In this document: positions 16,525 to 23,480 of the stretch, one piece after another
How the letters are laid out: the number at the start of each line of letters is the position of its first letter
Position numbering within the stretch: the first letter of the stretch is position 1
Assembly: GCA_002505345.1 (NCBI GenBank)
Contig: DAUY01000002.1
Location: 62,001 to 126,000, forward strand
DNA length: 64,000 bases
Direction: 5' to 3'
DNA from: Methanomassiliicoccaceae archaeon UBA370
Lineage (GTDB): Archaea > Thermoplasmatota > Thermoplasmata > Methanomassiliicoccales > Methanomethylophilaceae
The notes under the pieces: model-generated
The model's database searches: none
What the model was told of the DNA's origin: nothing
The model's input: the letters and a program-made list of their open reading frames with translations, nothing else
Position numbers and translations under genes: made by a program

Positions 16525-17151
16525 TCAAGAGATCCTTACCGCCGAGTCGGCCGAAGCGGAGACCATGGCGACGATGTCGGAGGAGACGTCGAACGCCTTT
16601 ATTTTGGGTATTTCCGCTTCCGTCACCGGTCCCTTGGGGACCATCGTGCAACCCACCGCCGGGCGTATGGATATTTCGTACGTGCCGATGCGTTTGGCGA
16701 CCTCCTCGATCTCCAGCTTATCGTAGCCGATGAGCGGCCTGAGCACGGGGAATTCCAGACCGATGTTCTCCGCGCGTATGTTCCGGAGGGTCTGCGAAGC
16801 GACCTGCCCCAGGGAATCCCCCATGACCACGCCGGAACAGCCCAGCCTGACCGCCAGTTCTTTGGCGGTGCGTTGCATGGTGCGCTTGCACATGACGCAC
16901 TGATATCTTGTTTCGCAGGTCTCGCCGATGCGCGTCTGGCTCGGACCGTGGCTGGCGGAATACAGCGGCATATCCTGGCCGGTGGCCTGCCTGAGCCTTT
17001 CGGCCAGCTCCTTGACGTTCTCCAAAGACCTCCCGTCTTCGTAGGGGGTGTTGTCCATGTGCAGAAGCACTATCTCCGCGCCGGCCTCTGCCATGATGTA
17101 GGCCGCGACGGGCGAATCTATGCCGCTGGACATCAATACGATGAGCTTCAG
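16525..17151 (-). CDS. ThiI-like PP-loop protein without THUMP domain, probable CTG start
   Basis: Adenylating PP-loop enzyme related to the C-terminal part of ThiI (tRNA 4-thiouridine synthase). 208 residues: KLIVLMSSGIDSPVAA (PP-loop) at the very N-terminus, HMDNTPY, CVMCKR, GDSLGQVASQTL and LRPLIGYDKLEI. The NFLD and THUMP domains of full ThiI are absent. No ATG, GTG or TTG precedes the PP-loop strand at a sensible distance from a ribosome site. CTG 17151, however, lies 8 nt after GGGGAGG (17166-17160) and overlaps the upstream stop as CTGA. The alternative TTG-ATG at 17136 would cut into the first strand and lacks a ribosome site. Function is probably tRNA thiolation or sulfur transfer. 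Confidence 0.78.
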   Translation of the reverse strand: MKLIVLMSSGIDSPVAAYIMAEAGAEIVLLHMDNTPYEDGRSLENVKELAERLRQATGQDMPLYSASHGPSQTRIGETCETRYQCVMCKRTMQRTAKELAVRLGCSGVVMGDSLGQVASQTLRNIRAENIGLEFPVLRPLIGYDKLEIEEVAKRIGTYEISIRPAVGCTMVPKGPVTEAEIPKIKAFDVSSDIVAMVSASADSAVRIS

Positions 17152-17309
17152 GTTACGTACCTCCCCGCCTGTACGGGGCCTTCTTCGTACTCCTCTTCGT
17201 CTACCAGCATCATGTAGAGTCCGCCAATTATCTCCTTGAGGTCCTTGACCTCTGCCCTGAGGGCTACGACCTCGGCCTTGAGCGACTCGATATCCTGTCC
17301 GTCTTTCAT
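17148..17309 (-). CDS. 53-residue coiled-coil protein between csl4 and the ThiI-like gene
   Basis: A tiny protein: MKDGQDIESLKAEVVALRAE then VKDLKEIIGGLYMMLVDEEE and a tail ending GRYVT. Residues 7-38 form a clear heptad coiled coil. Its ATG overlaps the csl4 stop (ATGA, 17309-17306) and its TGA overlaps the CTG start of the next gene (CTGA). Placement in a four-gene unit with tight couplings on both sides is strong evidence that it is translated. It could be a small oligomerisation or adaptor subunit; the function is unknown. Confidence 0.65.
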   Translation of the reverse strand: MKDGQDIESLKAEVVALRAEVKDLKEIIGGLYMMLVDEEEYEEGPVQAGRYVT

Positions 17310-17866
17310 AGCTTTACGTTTCCGTAGTCGTCCGCAAGCTTCCTGGGCATGGAGTACTTGCATTCCGGGCAGTACAGTCCCTTTCCTTTGCGGACCATTT
17401 CGGTCTTGCACGTTCCGCATAGTGCGCGGATGACCCCAAGGTGCTCTTCTTTCGTCGTAAGCTGCAACGACGGCTCGGTGTCCAGCACCATCGCCCTGAT
17501 GAAATCCCCCTTTCTCAGCTCCTTGCCCACGTCGTCGGTGTAGCCCGGGGCTATCTTGGACACGTGGAGCGTAGCGTAAGTCTCGCCGCCCACCTGTCTC
17601 TCGGTACCGTCTTTGGCCACCACGTCCGCCGTCGCCATGGTGTTCCTTATGTCTGCGACTATCGCGTACACGATGTCTCCGTACTTCAGGATGTTCGGGG
17701 GGTTCGGCGTGACGACCCTTGCCACGCACTCCTCGTCGTCCAGAACCAGATATCCTATCTGGGACGCGTAGATCTTACCGTTATCCGCGAAGGTCCCGTC
17801 CGACGCAAGATACTCTTCTTCTACTGCTACCTCGTCTCCCGGGAAAACCTCGATCTTGTTCTTCAT
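17306..17866 (-). CDS. csl4: Exosome complex RNA-binding subunit Csl4
   Basis: Cap subunit of the archaeal RNA exosome. 186 residues: N-terminal domain with FPGDEVAVEEEYL, S1 domain (about residues 58-140: KYGDIVYAIVADIRNTMATADV, cut here to KYGDIVYAIVADI, and LHVSKIAPGYTDD), and a C-terminal zinc ribbon (CGTCKTEM ... CPECKY). Head-proximal in the minus-strand operon after the METTL5-like gene (6 nt gap). Confidence 0.93.
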   Translation of the reverse strand: MKNKIEVFPGDEVAVEEEYLASDGTFADNGKIYASQIGYLVLDDEECVARVVTPNPPNILKYGDIVYAIVADIRNTMATADVVAKDGTERQVGGETYATLHVSKIAPGYTDDVGKELRKGDFIRAMVLDTEPSLQLTTKEEHLGVIRALCGTCKTEMVRKGKGLYCPECKYSMPRKLADDYGNVKL

Positions 17867-17872
17867 GTCAAA

Positions 17873-18466
17873 TCACCTTATGTTAACAACAGCTATCTCA
17901 ATGCTGCGCTTCGTCTCTCTGTGGAACTCGAACGTGTGAGGAATATCGTACTTATATACTTTACAAAGGGACGCGTCCCTGCCCCTCTTCCTGCAGTAGT
18001 CCGTTACGAAATCAGCTGTTTCCGCTTTGTGAACGGAATAGATGCACTCCGAGATATCCATGGCCTTGTCCAGGAACGGGCGGTCGGCGCCGCGGTTCTG
18101 ACATCCGAACGGAGGGTTCATGAATACGGTGTCCGCCCCCTCTTTAACGTCTTTCACGTCCGACACGGAGAACGATGCGGCGACACCCGAAGACAGGGCG
18201 TTCTCTTCGGAGATGCGGACCGCCTTCTCGGATATATCGAATCCCATGGAAGCGCCGGCTCCCATCAGGGCGGCCGCTATGGCGAAGATTCCGTTCCCGC
18301 AACCCAGGTCCAATACCTTCATGCCTTCGACGTCGCCCCTTCCATAGGCCCCGAAGACAACGTCCGCCACGATCGCCGCAGGCGTGGGGTACTGCTCGAG
18401 GGAAGCATCTGGCTCCGGCAAGGGAGTCAGCTTTTCCAATGCGATCTCCAGGTCCTTTTTCTTCAT
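17873..18466 (-). CDS. METTL5-like RNA adenine N6-methyltransferase
   Basis: SAM-dependent Rossmann methyltransferase of the METTL5/COG2263 family; the eukaryotic member modifies 18S rRNA. 197 residues. N-terminal EQYPTPAAIVADVVF, motif I VLDLGCGNGIFAIAAALMGA, acidic motif GFDISE, and the amino-methyltransferase signature NPPFG (residues about 119-123). The operon partners (Csl4 exosome subunit, ThiI-like protein) are also RNA-related. A TATA-like gatattaac about 27 nt upstream suggests a leaderless first gene. Confidence 0.88.
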   Translation of the reverse strand: MKKKDLEIALEKLTPLPEPDASLEQYPTPAAIVADVVFGAYGRGDVEGMKVLDLGCGNGIFAIAAALMGAGASMGFDISEKAVRISEENALSSGVAASFSVSDVKDVKEGADTVFMNPPFGCQNRGADRPFLDKAMDISECIYSVHKAETADFVTDYCRKRGRDASLCKVYKYDIPHTFEFHRETKRSIEIAVVNIR

Positions 18467-18689
18467 CGGCCTTTGTGATGCGTTCTGCGTTAATATCCTT
18501 CGCTCGAAGCACGTCTACGATATTCGCGGCCACGTTACGATATACGGCAAGAATGCGTCTAACTATTATAGCATTGAATAGACATTTGTCTAATAATATC
18601 AAAAATAATCGACACATAACGGTTAGATTTATATCCGATAAGTGCATACTCGAGAATAGACAGCCCCCATGCTGCCAAGGAGATCAAAA
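18467..18689. promoter_or_regulatory. AT-rich divergent region before the GltB-like gene
   Basis: The longest intergenic stretch here (223 bp). It holds the METTL5-like promoter at its left end, an inverted repeat TAGACA-tt-TGTCTA (18579-18592), a run of A/T-rich sequence, and a TATA-like gatttatatcc (18624-18634) for the GltB-like gene. That gene then has a leader of about 30 nt and a Shine-Dalgarno AGGAG (18678-18682), 7 nt before the ATG. No ORF or RNA gene is supported inside it. Confidence 0.45.
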
Positions 18690-20294
18690 ATGTATACAAT
18701 CGAAAACTCGAAGTCGACGACCGAAACGAGTACCCGCGTAAAGGACGTGTGCCCGGTCAGCGGCATGTGCCCGGTCTGTACGGAGGACTGTAATGTCGTA
18801 TGCGAGGTTGCCAAGGGCGCTTTCAGAGGCAGAGAGGTCCTTTACCCGAGCCCGGAGCACTTCGGAAAGAGCACGGCCGCTTCCAACAAGGACTACTTCC
18901 TCGACTGGTCGCACTTCCAGATAATGGCCGAGCTGCTGGGCGCGAAGGGAATAGAGCCCAGCTCCGACGTGGCGTTCTTCGAGAACGCGAAGATCAACAC
19001 CGTCATAGGGTCCAGGGGAAAGAACCCCATCAAGATGGCCCTGCCATTCCACATCGCAGGCCTCGGGTCCACCGCAGTGGCCAAGTCCAACTGGCGCGAG
19101 CTGGCGTCAGGTGCGGCGATCTCGGGCGTATGCGAGGTCATCGGAGAGAACGTCTGCGGAATGGACGGGGACGCGGTATACTCCAACGGGAAGGTCCAGT
19201 CCTCCAAGGATCTGGCATTCCGTGTCAAGTCCTACATGGACTTCTGGGACGGGGAGAACGGACGCATCGTCCTACAGACGAACGTCGAGGACCAGCGCGG
19301 AGGAGTCGACGAGTACGGGCTCTCCAAGCTGGACATCGAGGTCATAGAGAGGAAGTGGGGACAGGGGGCAAAGGCCATCGGCGGGGAGGTCAGGCTGACC
19401 ACCCTCGAGAGGGCCCTCGAGCTGAAGTCCCGCGGATACATCGTAATGCCCGACCCGGAGGACCCCTCGGTCCAGGAGGCGTTCAAGGCCGGAGTGTTCA
19501 AGAGCTTCGAGAGGCACAGCCGCGTAGGGTTCCCCGAACGCAGGTCTTTCCTCGAGGATATAGACAACCTCAGGTCAATGGGGGCCAAGAGCGTGTTCCT
19601 CAAGACGGGCGCATACAAGCCCGAAGCCGTCGCATTCACGATGAAGGTCGCTTCGGAGGCGAAGCTGGACCTCGTGACCTTCGACGGGGCCGGAGGAGGA
19701 ACGGGTATGTCGCCGGTAATGCACATGAACGAGCTGAGCACACCCACCATCTGGCTCTATTCGCAGGTCATGCAGTGCGCCTGGTATCTCAGGAAGAAGG
19801 GAAAGTACGTTCCGGACATCTCCTTTGCGGGAGGATTCGTCAACGAGTCCCAGATGTACAAGGCGTTCGCCCTTTCGGACATGGGCGACGGGCCGATATG
19901 CAAGTCCATAGCCATGGCAAGGGCGCCTATCACGGCGGCCATGAAGGGTAAGCACTTCTCGGAGCTGGCCGCCGAAGGCAAGCTCCCGGCCGGCTTCTCG
20001 AAGCAGTACGGGGACAAGCCCGAGACGTACATGATATCCGCGAAGAACGTGGCCAAGATGTATCCCGACAAGGAACTGGGCACCGACATCCCATGGGGAG
20101 GAGTGGCACTCTACACATACATGCATGACAGGCTCGGAGAGGGCCTGAAGCAGCTGATGGCGGGAACCCGCAGGTTCACTCTGGACTCGATAGAGAACGA
20201 GGACATAGTCGCGCTCACCAAGATAGCGAACAGGGTGACGGGGATCGAGACCCTGGAGGACAGGGCAGACCGCGTGATGAGAAAGCTCCTTTGA
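18690..20294 (+). CDS. FMN-binding glutamate synthase-related protein (GltB central domain)
   Basis: A 534-residue protein built on the FMN/glutamate-synthase domain of GltB (COG0069 type). It has no N-terminal glutaminase domain and no C-terminal GltB domain. A Cys-rich N-terminus (CPVSGMCPVC, then CNVVC) may hold an iron-sulfur cluster. The barrel shows GGEVRLTTLERALEL, VTFDGAGGGTGMSPV and DISFAGGFVNESQMYKAFAL, blocks typical of the FMN site. Stand-alone archaeal proteins of this family have been proposed as glutamate synthases, but no glutaminase or electron-donor subunit is nearby, so the reaction is uncertain. ATG 18690 has a good Shine-Dalgarno site. Confidence 0.8.
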   Translation: MYTIENSKSTTETSTRVKDVCPVSGMCPVCTEDCNVVCEVAKGAFRGREVLYPSPEHFGKSTAASNKDYFLDWSHFQIMAELLGAKGIEPSSDVAFFENAKINTVIGSRGKNPIKMALPFHIAGLGSTAVAKSNWRELASGAAISGVCEVIGENVCGMDGDAVYSNGKVQSSKDLAFRVKSYMDFWDGENGRIVLQTNVEDQRGGVDEYGLSKLDIEVIERKWGQGAKAIGGEVRLTTLERALELKSRGYIVMPDPEDPSVQEAFKAGVFKSFERHSRVGFPERRSFLEDIDNLRSMGAKSVFLKTGAYKPEAVAFTMKVASEAKLDLVTFDGAGGGTGMSPVMHMNELSTPTIWLYSQVMQCAWYLRKKGKYVPDISFAGGFVNESQMYKAFALSDMGDGPICKSIAMARAPITAAMKGKHFSELAAEGKLPAGFSKQYGDKPETYMISAKNVAKMYPDKELGTDIPWGGVALYTYMHDRLGEGLKQLMAGTRRFTLDSIENEDIVALTKIANRVTGIETLEDRADRVMRKLL

Positions 20295-20313
20295 AAAACC
20301 TTTAAACCGTTTC

Positions 20314-20343
20314 CGGGCGGGCCGTGACACCGGGGCCCGCCCG
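20314..20343 (+). terminator. Strong GC hairpin between the GltB-like gene and purH
   Basis: Perfect 10-bp stem CGGGCGGGCC (20314-20323) and GGCCCGCCCG (20334-20343), loop of 10 nt, followed by atgatatattttt. It lies 20 nt after the GltB-like stop. The T-rich tract also contains a TATA-like tatattttt (20347-20355) for purH. Confidence 0.65.
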
Positions 20344-20422
20344 ATGATATATTTTTGTAGAGCGAACCCCTTCGGGGAATGCACACGGTAAATGTTTGCA
20401 CCTCTAACGAGGGGGAATAATA

Positions 20423-21973
20423 CTGGTAAAGATCAAAAGGGCGATCATCAGCGTTTCAGACAAGGACGGAATAGTAGATTTTGCAAAGGAGCTGGCGTCG
20501 GCGGGCGTCGAGATAATATCCACAGGCGGGACGTACAGGCTGCTGAAGGACAACGGTGTGGACGCGGTCGAGGTTTCCGAGATCACAGGTTTCCCGGAAA
20601 TGCTGGACGGGCGCGTCAAGACGTTGCACCCGAAAGTGCACGCGGGGATATTGGCACGCAGGAACGATCCGGCGCACATGAATGCCATCGCCGAGATGGG
20701 CATACTGCCGATAGACATGGTGGTCATCAACCTCTATCCCTTCAGGGAGACCGTCCTCAAGAAGGGGATATCCTTCGAGGAGATGGTCGAGAACATAGAC
20801 ATCGGCGGCCCCAGCATGATCAGGGCCGCGGCAAAGAACTACGAGTCGGTAGCGGTCGTCACCGACAAGAGCCAGTATCCTGAAGTCCTCAAGGAGATAA
20901 AAGAAAGCGGCCAGGTGTCGCAGGGGACCATGGGAAGATTGATGGCCGAGGCCTTCGTCTCCACCGCAAATTACGATGCAATGATAGCCAGCAGGATGTA
21001 CGGCAGGTTCTGCGAAGGGTTCCCGTCGTCCTTCCCCGTTCCCATGGAGAAGGTGGAGGACCTCAGGTACGGGGAGAACCCCAACCAGAAGGCAGCATTC
21101 TACAAGGACCCGTTCACGGAGGGCACGACGGTTCCCAAGGCGGAGCAGCTCCACGGCAAGCAGCTCTCGTACAACAACATACTGGACCTCGATAAGTCCC
21201 TGGACATAGCCATGGACTTCGAGAAGCCGACCGCTGTCGTGATGAAGCACACCAATCCCTGCGGACTTGCGTCCGCGGACACCATCGCGGAGGCCTTCGT
21301 GACCGCCTATGACGTGGACCCAATGTCGGCATACGGTTGCGTCATAGCCCTGAACAGGGACTGCGACATGGCCACCGCCGAGGAGGTCAAGAAGCACTTT
21401 GTAGAGGCGATAATATGCCCGGACTATGCGCCCGAGGCCCTCGAGCTCCTCAGGACCAAAAAGAACCTCCGCATACTCAGGACCGGACTGCCGATAGGTC
21501 CGGAACAGAGGCACCGCGAATACAAGATGAAGAAGGTCCAGGGCGGGATGCTGGTTCAGACCGACGAGGAGCTGGTCATCGATCCGGGGAAGCTCACCGT
21601 GGTCACCAACCGGGCACCCACGGATGAGGAGGTCCACTCTCTGCTGTTCGCATGGAAGCTCGCAAAACACGTGACTTCGAACGCGGTCGTCTACGTGAAG
21701 GGAGAGCGCGCCGTAGGAATAGGCGCAGGCCAGATGAGCCGCGTGGACTCGGCCAAGATAGCTTCCATGAAGGCCAACGAGCCGACACAGGGATGCGTCA
21801 TGGCGTCGGATGCCTTCTTCCCGTTCAGGGACGGTGTCGACACGGCCGCGGAAGCCGGGATAACTGCCATAATACAGCCCGGAGGAAGCATCAGGGACCA
21901 AGAGGTCATCGATGCCGCGAACGAGCACAACATCGCCATGGTCTTCACGGGATGCCGCGTGTTCAGACACTGA
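20423..21973 (+). CDS. purH: Bifunctional AICAR transformylase/IMP cyclohydrolase, probable CTG start
   Basis: Last two steps of IMP synthesis. 516 residues: N-terminal cyclohydrolase (about 1-145; IISVSDKDGIVDFAKELA, STGGTYRLL, GFPEMLDGRVKTLHPKVHAG) and C-terminal transformylase (about 190-516; LRYGENPNQKAAFY, MKHTNPCG, SDAFFPFRDG). Homology runs upstream to codon GTA 20426. Between the in-frame TAA at 20405 and GTG 20558 there is no ATG, GTG or TTG. CTG 20423 lies 7 nt after the Shine-Dalgarno GAGGGGG (20409-20415), so CTG is the most likely start; starting at GTG 20558 would delete 45 essential residues. With purP in the window, the transformylase half may be redundant. Confidence 0.93.
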   Translation: MVKIKRAIISVSDKDGIVDFAKELASAGVEIISTGGTYRLLKDNGVDAVEVSEITGFPEMLDGRVKTLHPKVHAGILARRNDPAHMNAIAEMGILPIDMVVINLYPFRETVLKKGISFEEMVENIDIGGPSMIRAAAKNYESVAVVTDKSQYPEVLKEIKESGQVSQGTMGRLMAEAFVSTANYDAMIASRMYGRFCEGFPSSFPVPMEKVEDLRYGENPNQKAAFYKDPFTEGTTVPKAEQLHGKQLSYNNILDLDKSLDIAMDFEKPTAVVMKHTNPCGLASADTIAEAFVTAYDVDPMSAYGCVIALNRDCDMATAEEVKKHFVEAIICPDYAPEALELLRTKKNLRILRTGLPIGPEQRHREYKMKKVQGGMLVQTDEELVIDPGKLTVVTNRAPTDEEVHSLLFAWKLAKHVTSNAVVYVKGERAVGIGAGQMSRVDSAKIASMKANEPTQGCVMASDAFFPFRDGVDTAAEAGITAIIQPGGSIRDQEVIDAANEHNIAMVFTGCRVFRH

Positions 21974-21989
21974 CACGAAAGTGCCACAT

Positions 21990-22020
21990 GTCGTAAAACG
22001 ACTTAACCTGATTCAATTTT
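21990..22020 (+). terminator. Possible weak terminator of purH
   Basis: Short stem GTCGT (21990-21994) and ACGAC (21998-22002) with an AAA loop, followed 13 nt later by a T-run (22016-22021). It lies 16 nt after the purH stop in a convergent spacer of 39 bp. Confidence 0.3.
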
Positions 22021-22216
22021 TCCCGCTGTCTTCAGAGTCCAGCGGGATTATGGGTTTACCTTCGGCCTTCCTCTTCATGTGTCCACCCGGACCTCCGCGC
22101 TCTTCGCGCGCCTTCTCTATGCATTCGGGGTCGTCGCAGACGAACGCGGCGTAAACGAAATTGGTCGAAGTTTTTCCGCAGAACTCGCAGGGATAATCGC
22201 TGAAGTTTATCGTCAT
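22013..22216 (-). CDS. Small zinc-binding-type protein, unknown function
   Basis: A 67-residue protein with CEFC (residues 10-13) and CDDPEC (27-32) forming a probable four-Cys zinc site, followed by a basic Gly-rich segment (REERGGPGGHMKRK) and an acidic tail. Convergent with purH and divergent from hdrC. The Cys pattern and length fit a stand-alone zinc ribbon. Its role is unknown. Confidence 0.55.
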   Translation of the reverse strand: MTINFSDYPCEFCGKTSTNFVYAAFVCDDPECIEKAREERGGPGGHMKRKAEGKPIIPLDSEDSGKN

Positions 22217-22281
22217 GAGGGGGTCATCGCGAAACTCAGGTAAAAAACAAGCGTTATCTAACCCGACATCGATACGATATC

Positions 22282-22710
22282 ATGGAACAGGGGGCCCTGG
22301 CCGATAAGTTCGAACTGACGAAATGCATCCAATGCAAGAAGTGCACGCGCAACTGCCCATCGGCGAAGCACGGAGGGATAGTGCCCAACGAGGTCGTACT
22401 CGGTGTCCGGGAGGCAAGATACGACGGGAATCCCTGGACATGCCTTATGTGCCACAGGTGCAGCATGGTATGCCCCAAGGGGATCGAAGTGGCAGGGCTT
22501 GTAATGTCTCTCCGCAACAATGAGGCAGAGTCGGGGAACATACCGGAAAGGTTCGGCAGGGTCTACGGTAATTTCAGGCAGACAGGGGATACGATGAGCA
22601 TCGCGGGCTCCATAGACGAAGAGCGCAGAGTACTGGGCCTTACGGAATTGTGCAGGGACCCGAGCATACCCGGCAAATTGGACAAGATGTCCGGGAAGGC
22701 GGTGCGATGA
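22282..22710 (+). CDS. hdrC: HdrC-like iron-sulfur subunit
   Basis: Electron-transfer subunit of the soluble heterodisulfide reductase type. 142 residues with two 4Fe-4S motifs, CIQCKKCTRNCP (about residues 16-27) and CLMCHRCSMVCP (about 56-67). A helical C-terminal part follows, with a Glu-Arg-rich DEERRVLGL. ATG 22282 has a TATA-like gttatcta about 27 nt upstream, so probably leaderless. It overlaps hdrB by 4 bp. No hdrA is adjacent, so the flavin subunit must be encoded elsewhere or the pair has another partner. Confidence 0.85.
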   Translation: MEQGALADKFELTKCIQCKKCTRNCPSAKHGGIVPNEVVLGVREARYDGNPWTCLMCHRCSMVCPKGIEVAGLVMSLRNNEAESGNIPERFGRVYGNFRQTGDTMSIAGSIDEERRVLGLTELCRDPSIPGKLDKMSGKAVR

Positions 22711-23480
22711 AGCTCTTCCCCGGATGCACCGTAAGTTCAAGGATGCCATTCGTCGAATCGGCCGTCAGATACATCGCGGAACGTCTGAAGATAGATCTCT
22801 CGCCTTCCGAGTGCGGCATGTGCTGTTTCGAGCCCACAGGCCTCAGGTCCGTGGACCCGGACATGTGGAAGTCCGTAGGGAGCATTGTGCACTCCATGAA
22901 CAAGGGGGAGTCGCTGGTAACGCTGTGCGAAGGGTGCAACCTGTCCCTTTCGTCGTCGGAGAGGATGCTGTGGACCGAGGAAGGTGCCGATGACGCGGCG
23001 GGGAGGCTCTCGAAGGTCGGGATGGAGTTCGGGATCGCGAACGTACGCGGCCTGCTGGAGCTCCTTTACGACAACATAGATGGCATAAGGGAGCTGTCAA
23101 AGGCTCCCGTTGCCGGAACGGGGGCGGTGTTCCCGGGATGCCACGGGGAGTTCGCCTACAAAAGCAGAGGAGGTGATGCGTCCGTGATGATGTCGGAGGT
23201 CCTCGACGCCGCAGGGTGCAGGAATGTCGTTATCAAGAAGCCGATGTGCTGCGGCGGAGGGCTGCAGGGTGTCGAGGACGGAATCGCCGCCGGGATACTC
23301 CAGGATACCGTCGGCGAGTTCAGTGGCGCGGGGGCGGATTTCGCTGTGGTGTCATGCGTGTTCTGCTTCCGCAGGCTGGACATATCCGCGAAATATCCGG
23401 TGATGCATATCTCCGAGGTCGTGGCCCGCTCCATGGGATGGGAGGCAGACACCTCCAGATACCACCGTACGAAGCTTTAA
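22707..23480 (+). CDS. hdrB: HdrB-like CCG-domain subunit
   Basis: Catalytic subunit type of the soluble heterodisulfide reductase, which carries noncubane iron-sulfur clusters in two CCG domains. 257 residues. The first CCG domain has FPGC (Cys7), CGMCC (36-40) and CEGC (74-77). The second has FPGCHGE, MCCGGG and SCVFC. In HdrABC this protein reduces CoM-S-S-CoB. Start at ATG 22707 (ATGA overlap with hdrC); the longer frame upstream is the hdrC coding region. The 3' end overlaps the convergent nadC by 4 bp. Confidence 0.86.
   Translation: MKLFPGCTVSSRMPFVESAVRYIAERLKIDLSPSECGMCCFEPTGLRSVDPDMWKSVGSIVHSMNKGESLVTLCEGCNLSLSSSERMLWTEEGADDAAGRLSKVGMEFGIANVRGLLELLYDNIDGIRELSKAPVAGTGAVFPGCHGEFAYKSRGGDASVMMSEVLDAAGCRNVVIKKPMCCGGGLQGVEDGIAAGILQDTVGEFSGAGADFAVVSCVFCFRRLDISAKYPVMHISEVVARSMGWEADTSRYHRTKL

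Noticed and set aside
20558..20560. GTG 20558 as start of purH
   Set aside because: It would remove the first 45 residues of the cyclohydrolase domain, and a ribosome site with CTG exists at the expected position.
22022..22048. Hairpin CCCGCTG...CAGCGGG as a terminator
   Set aside because: The stem lies inside the end of the 67-residue coding frame, and on the minus strand it is followed by an A-run, not a T-run.
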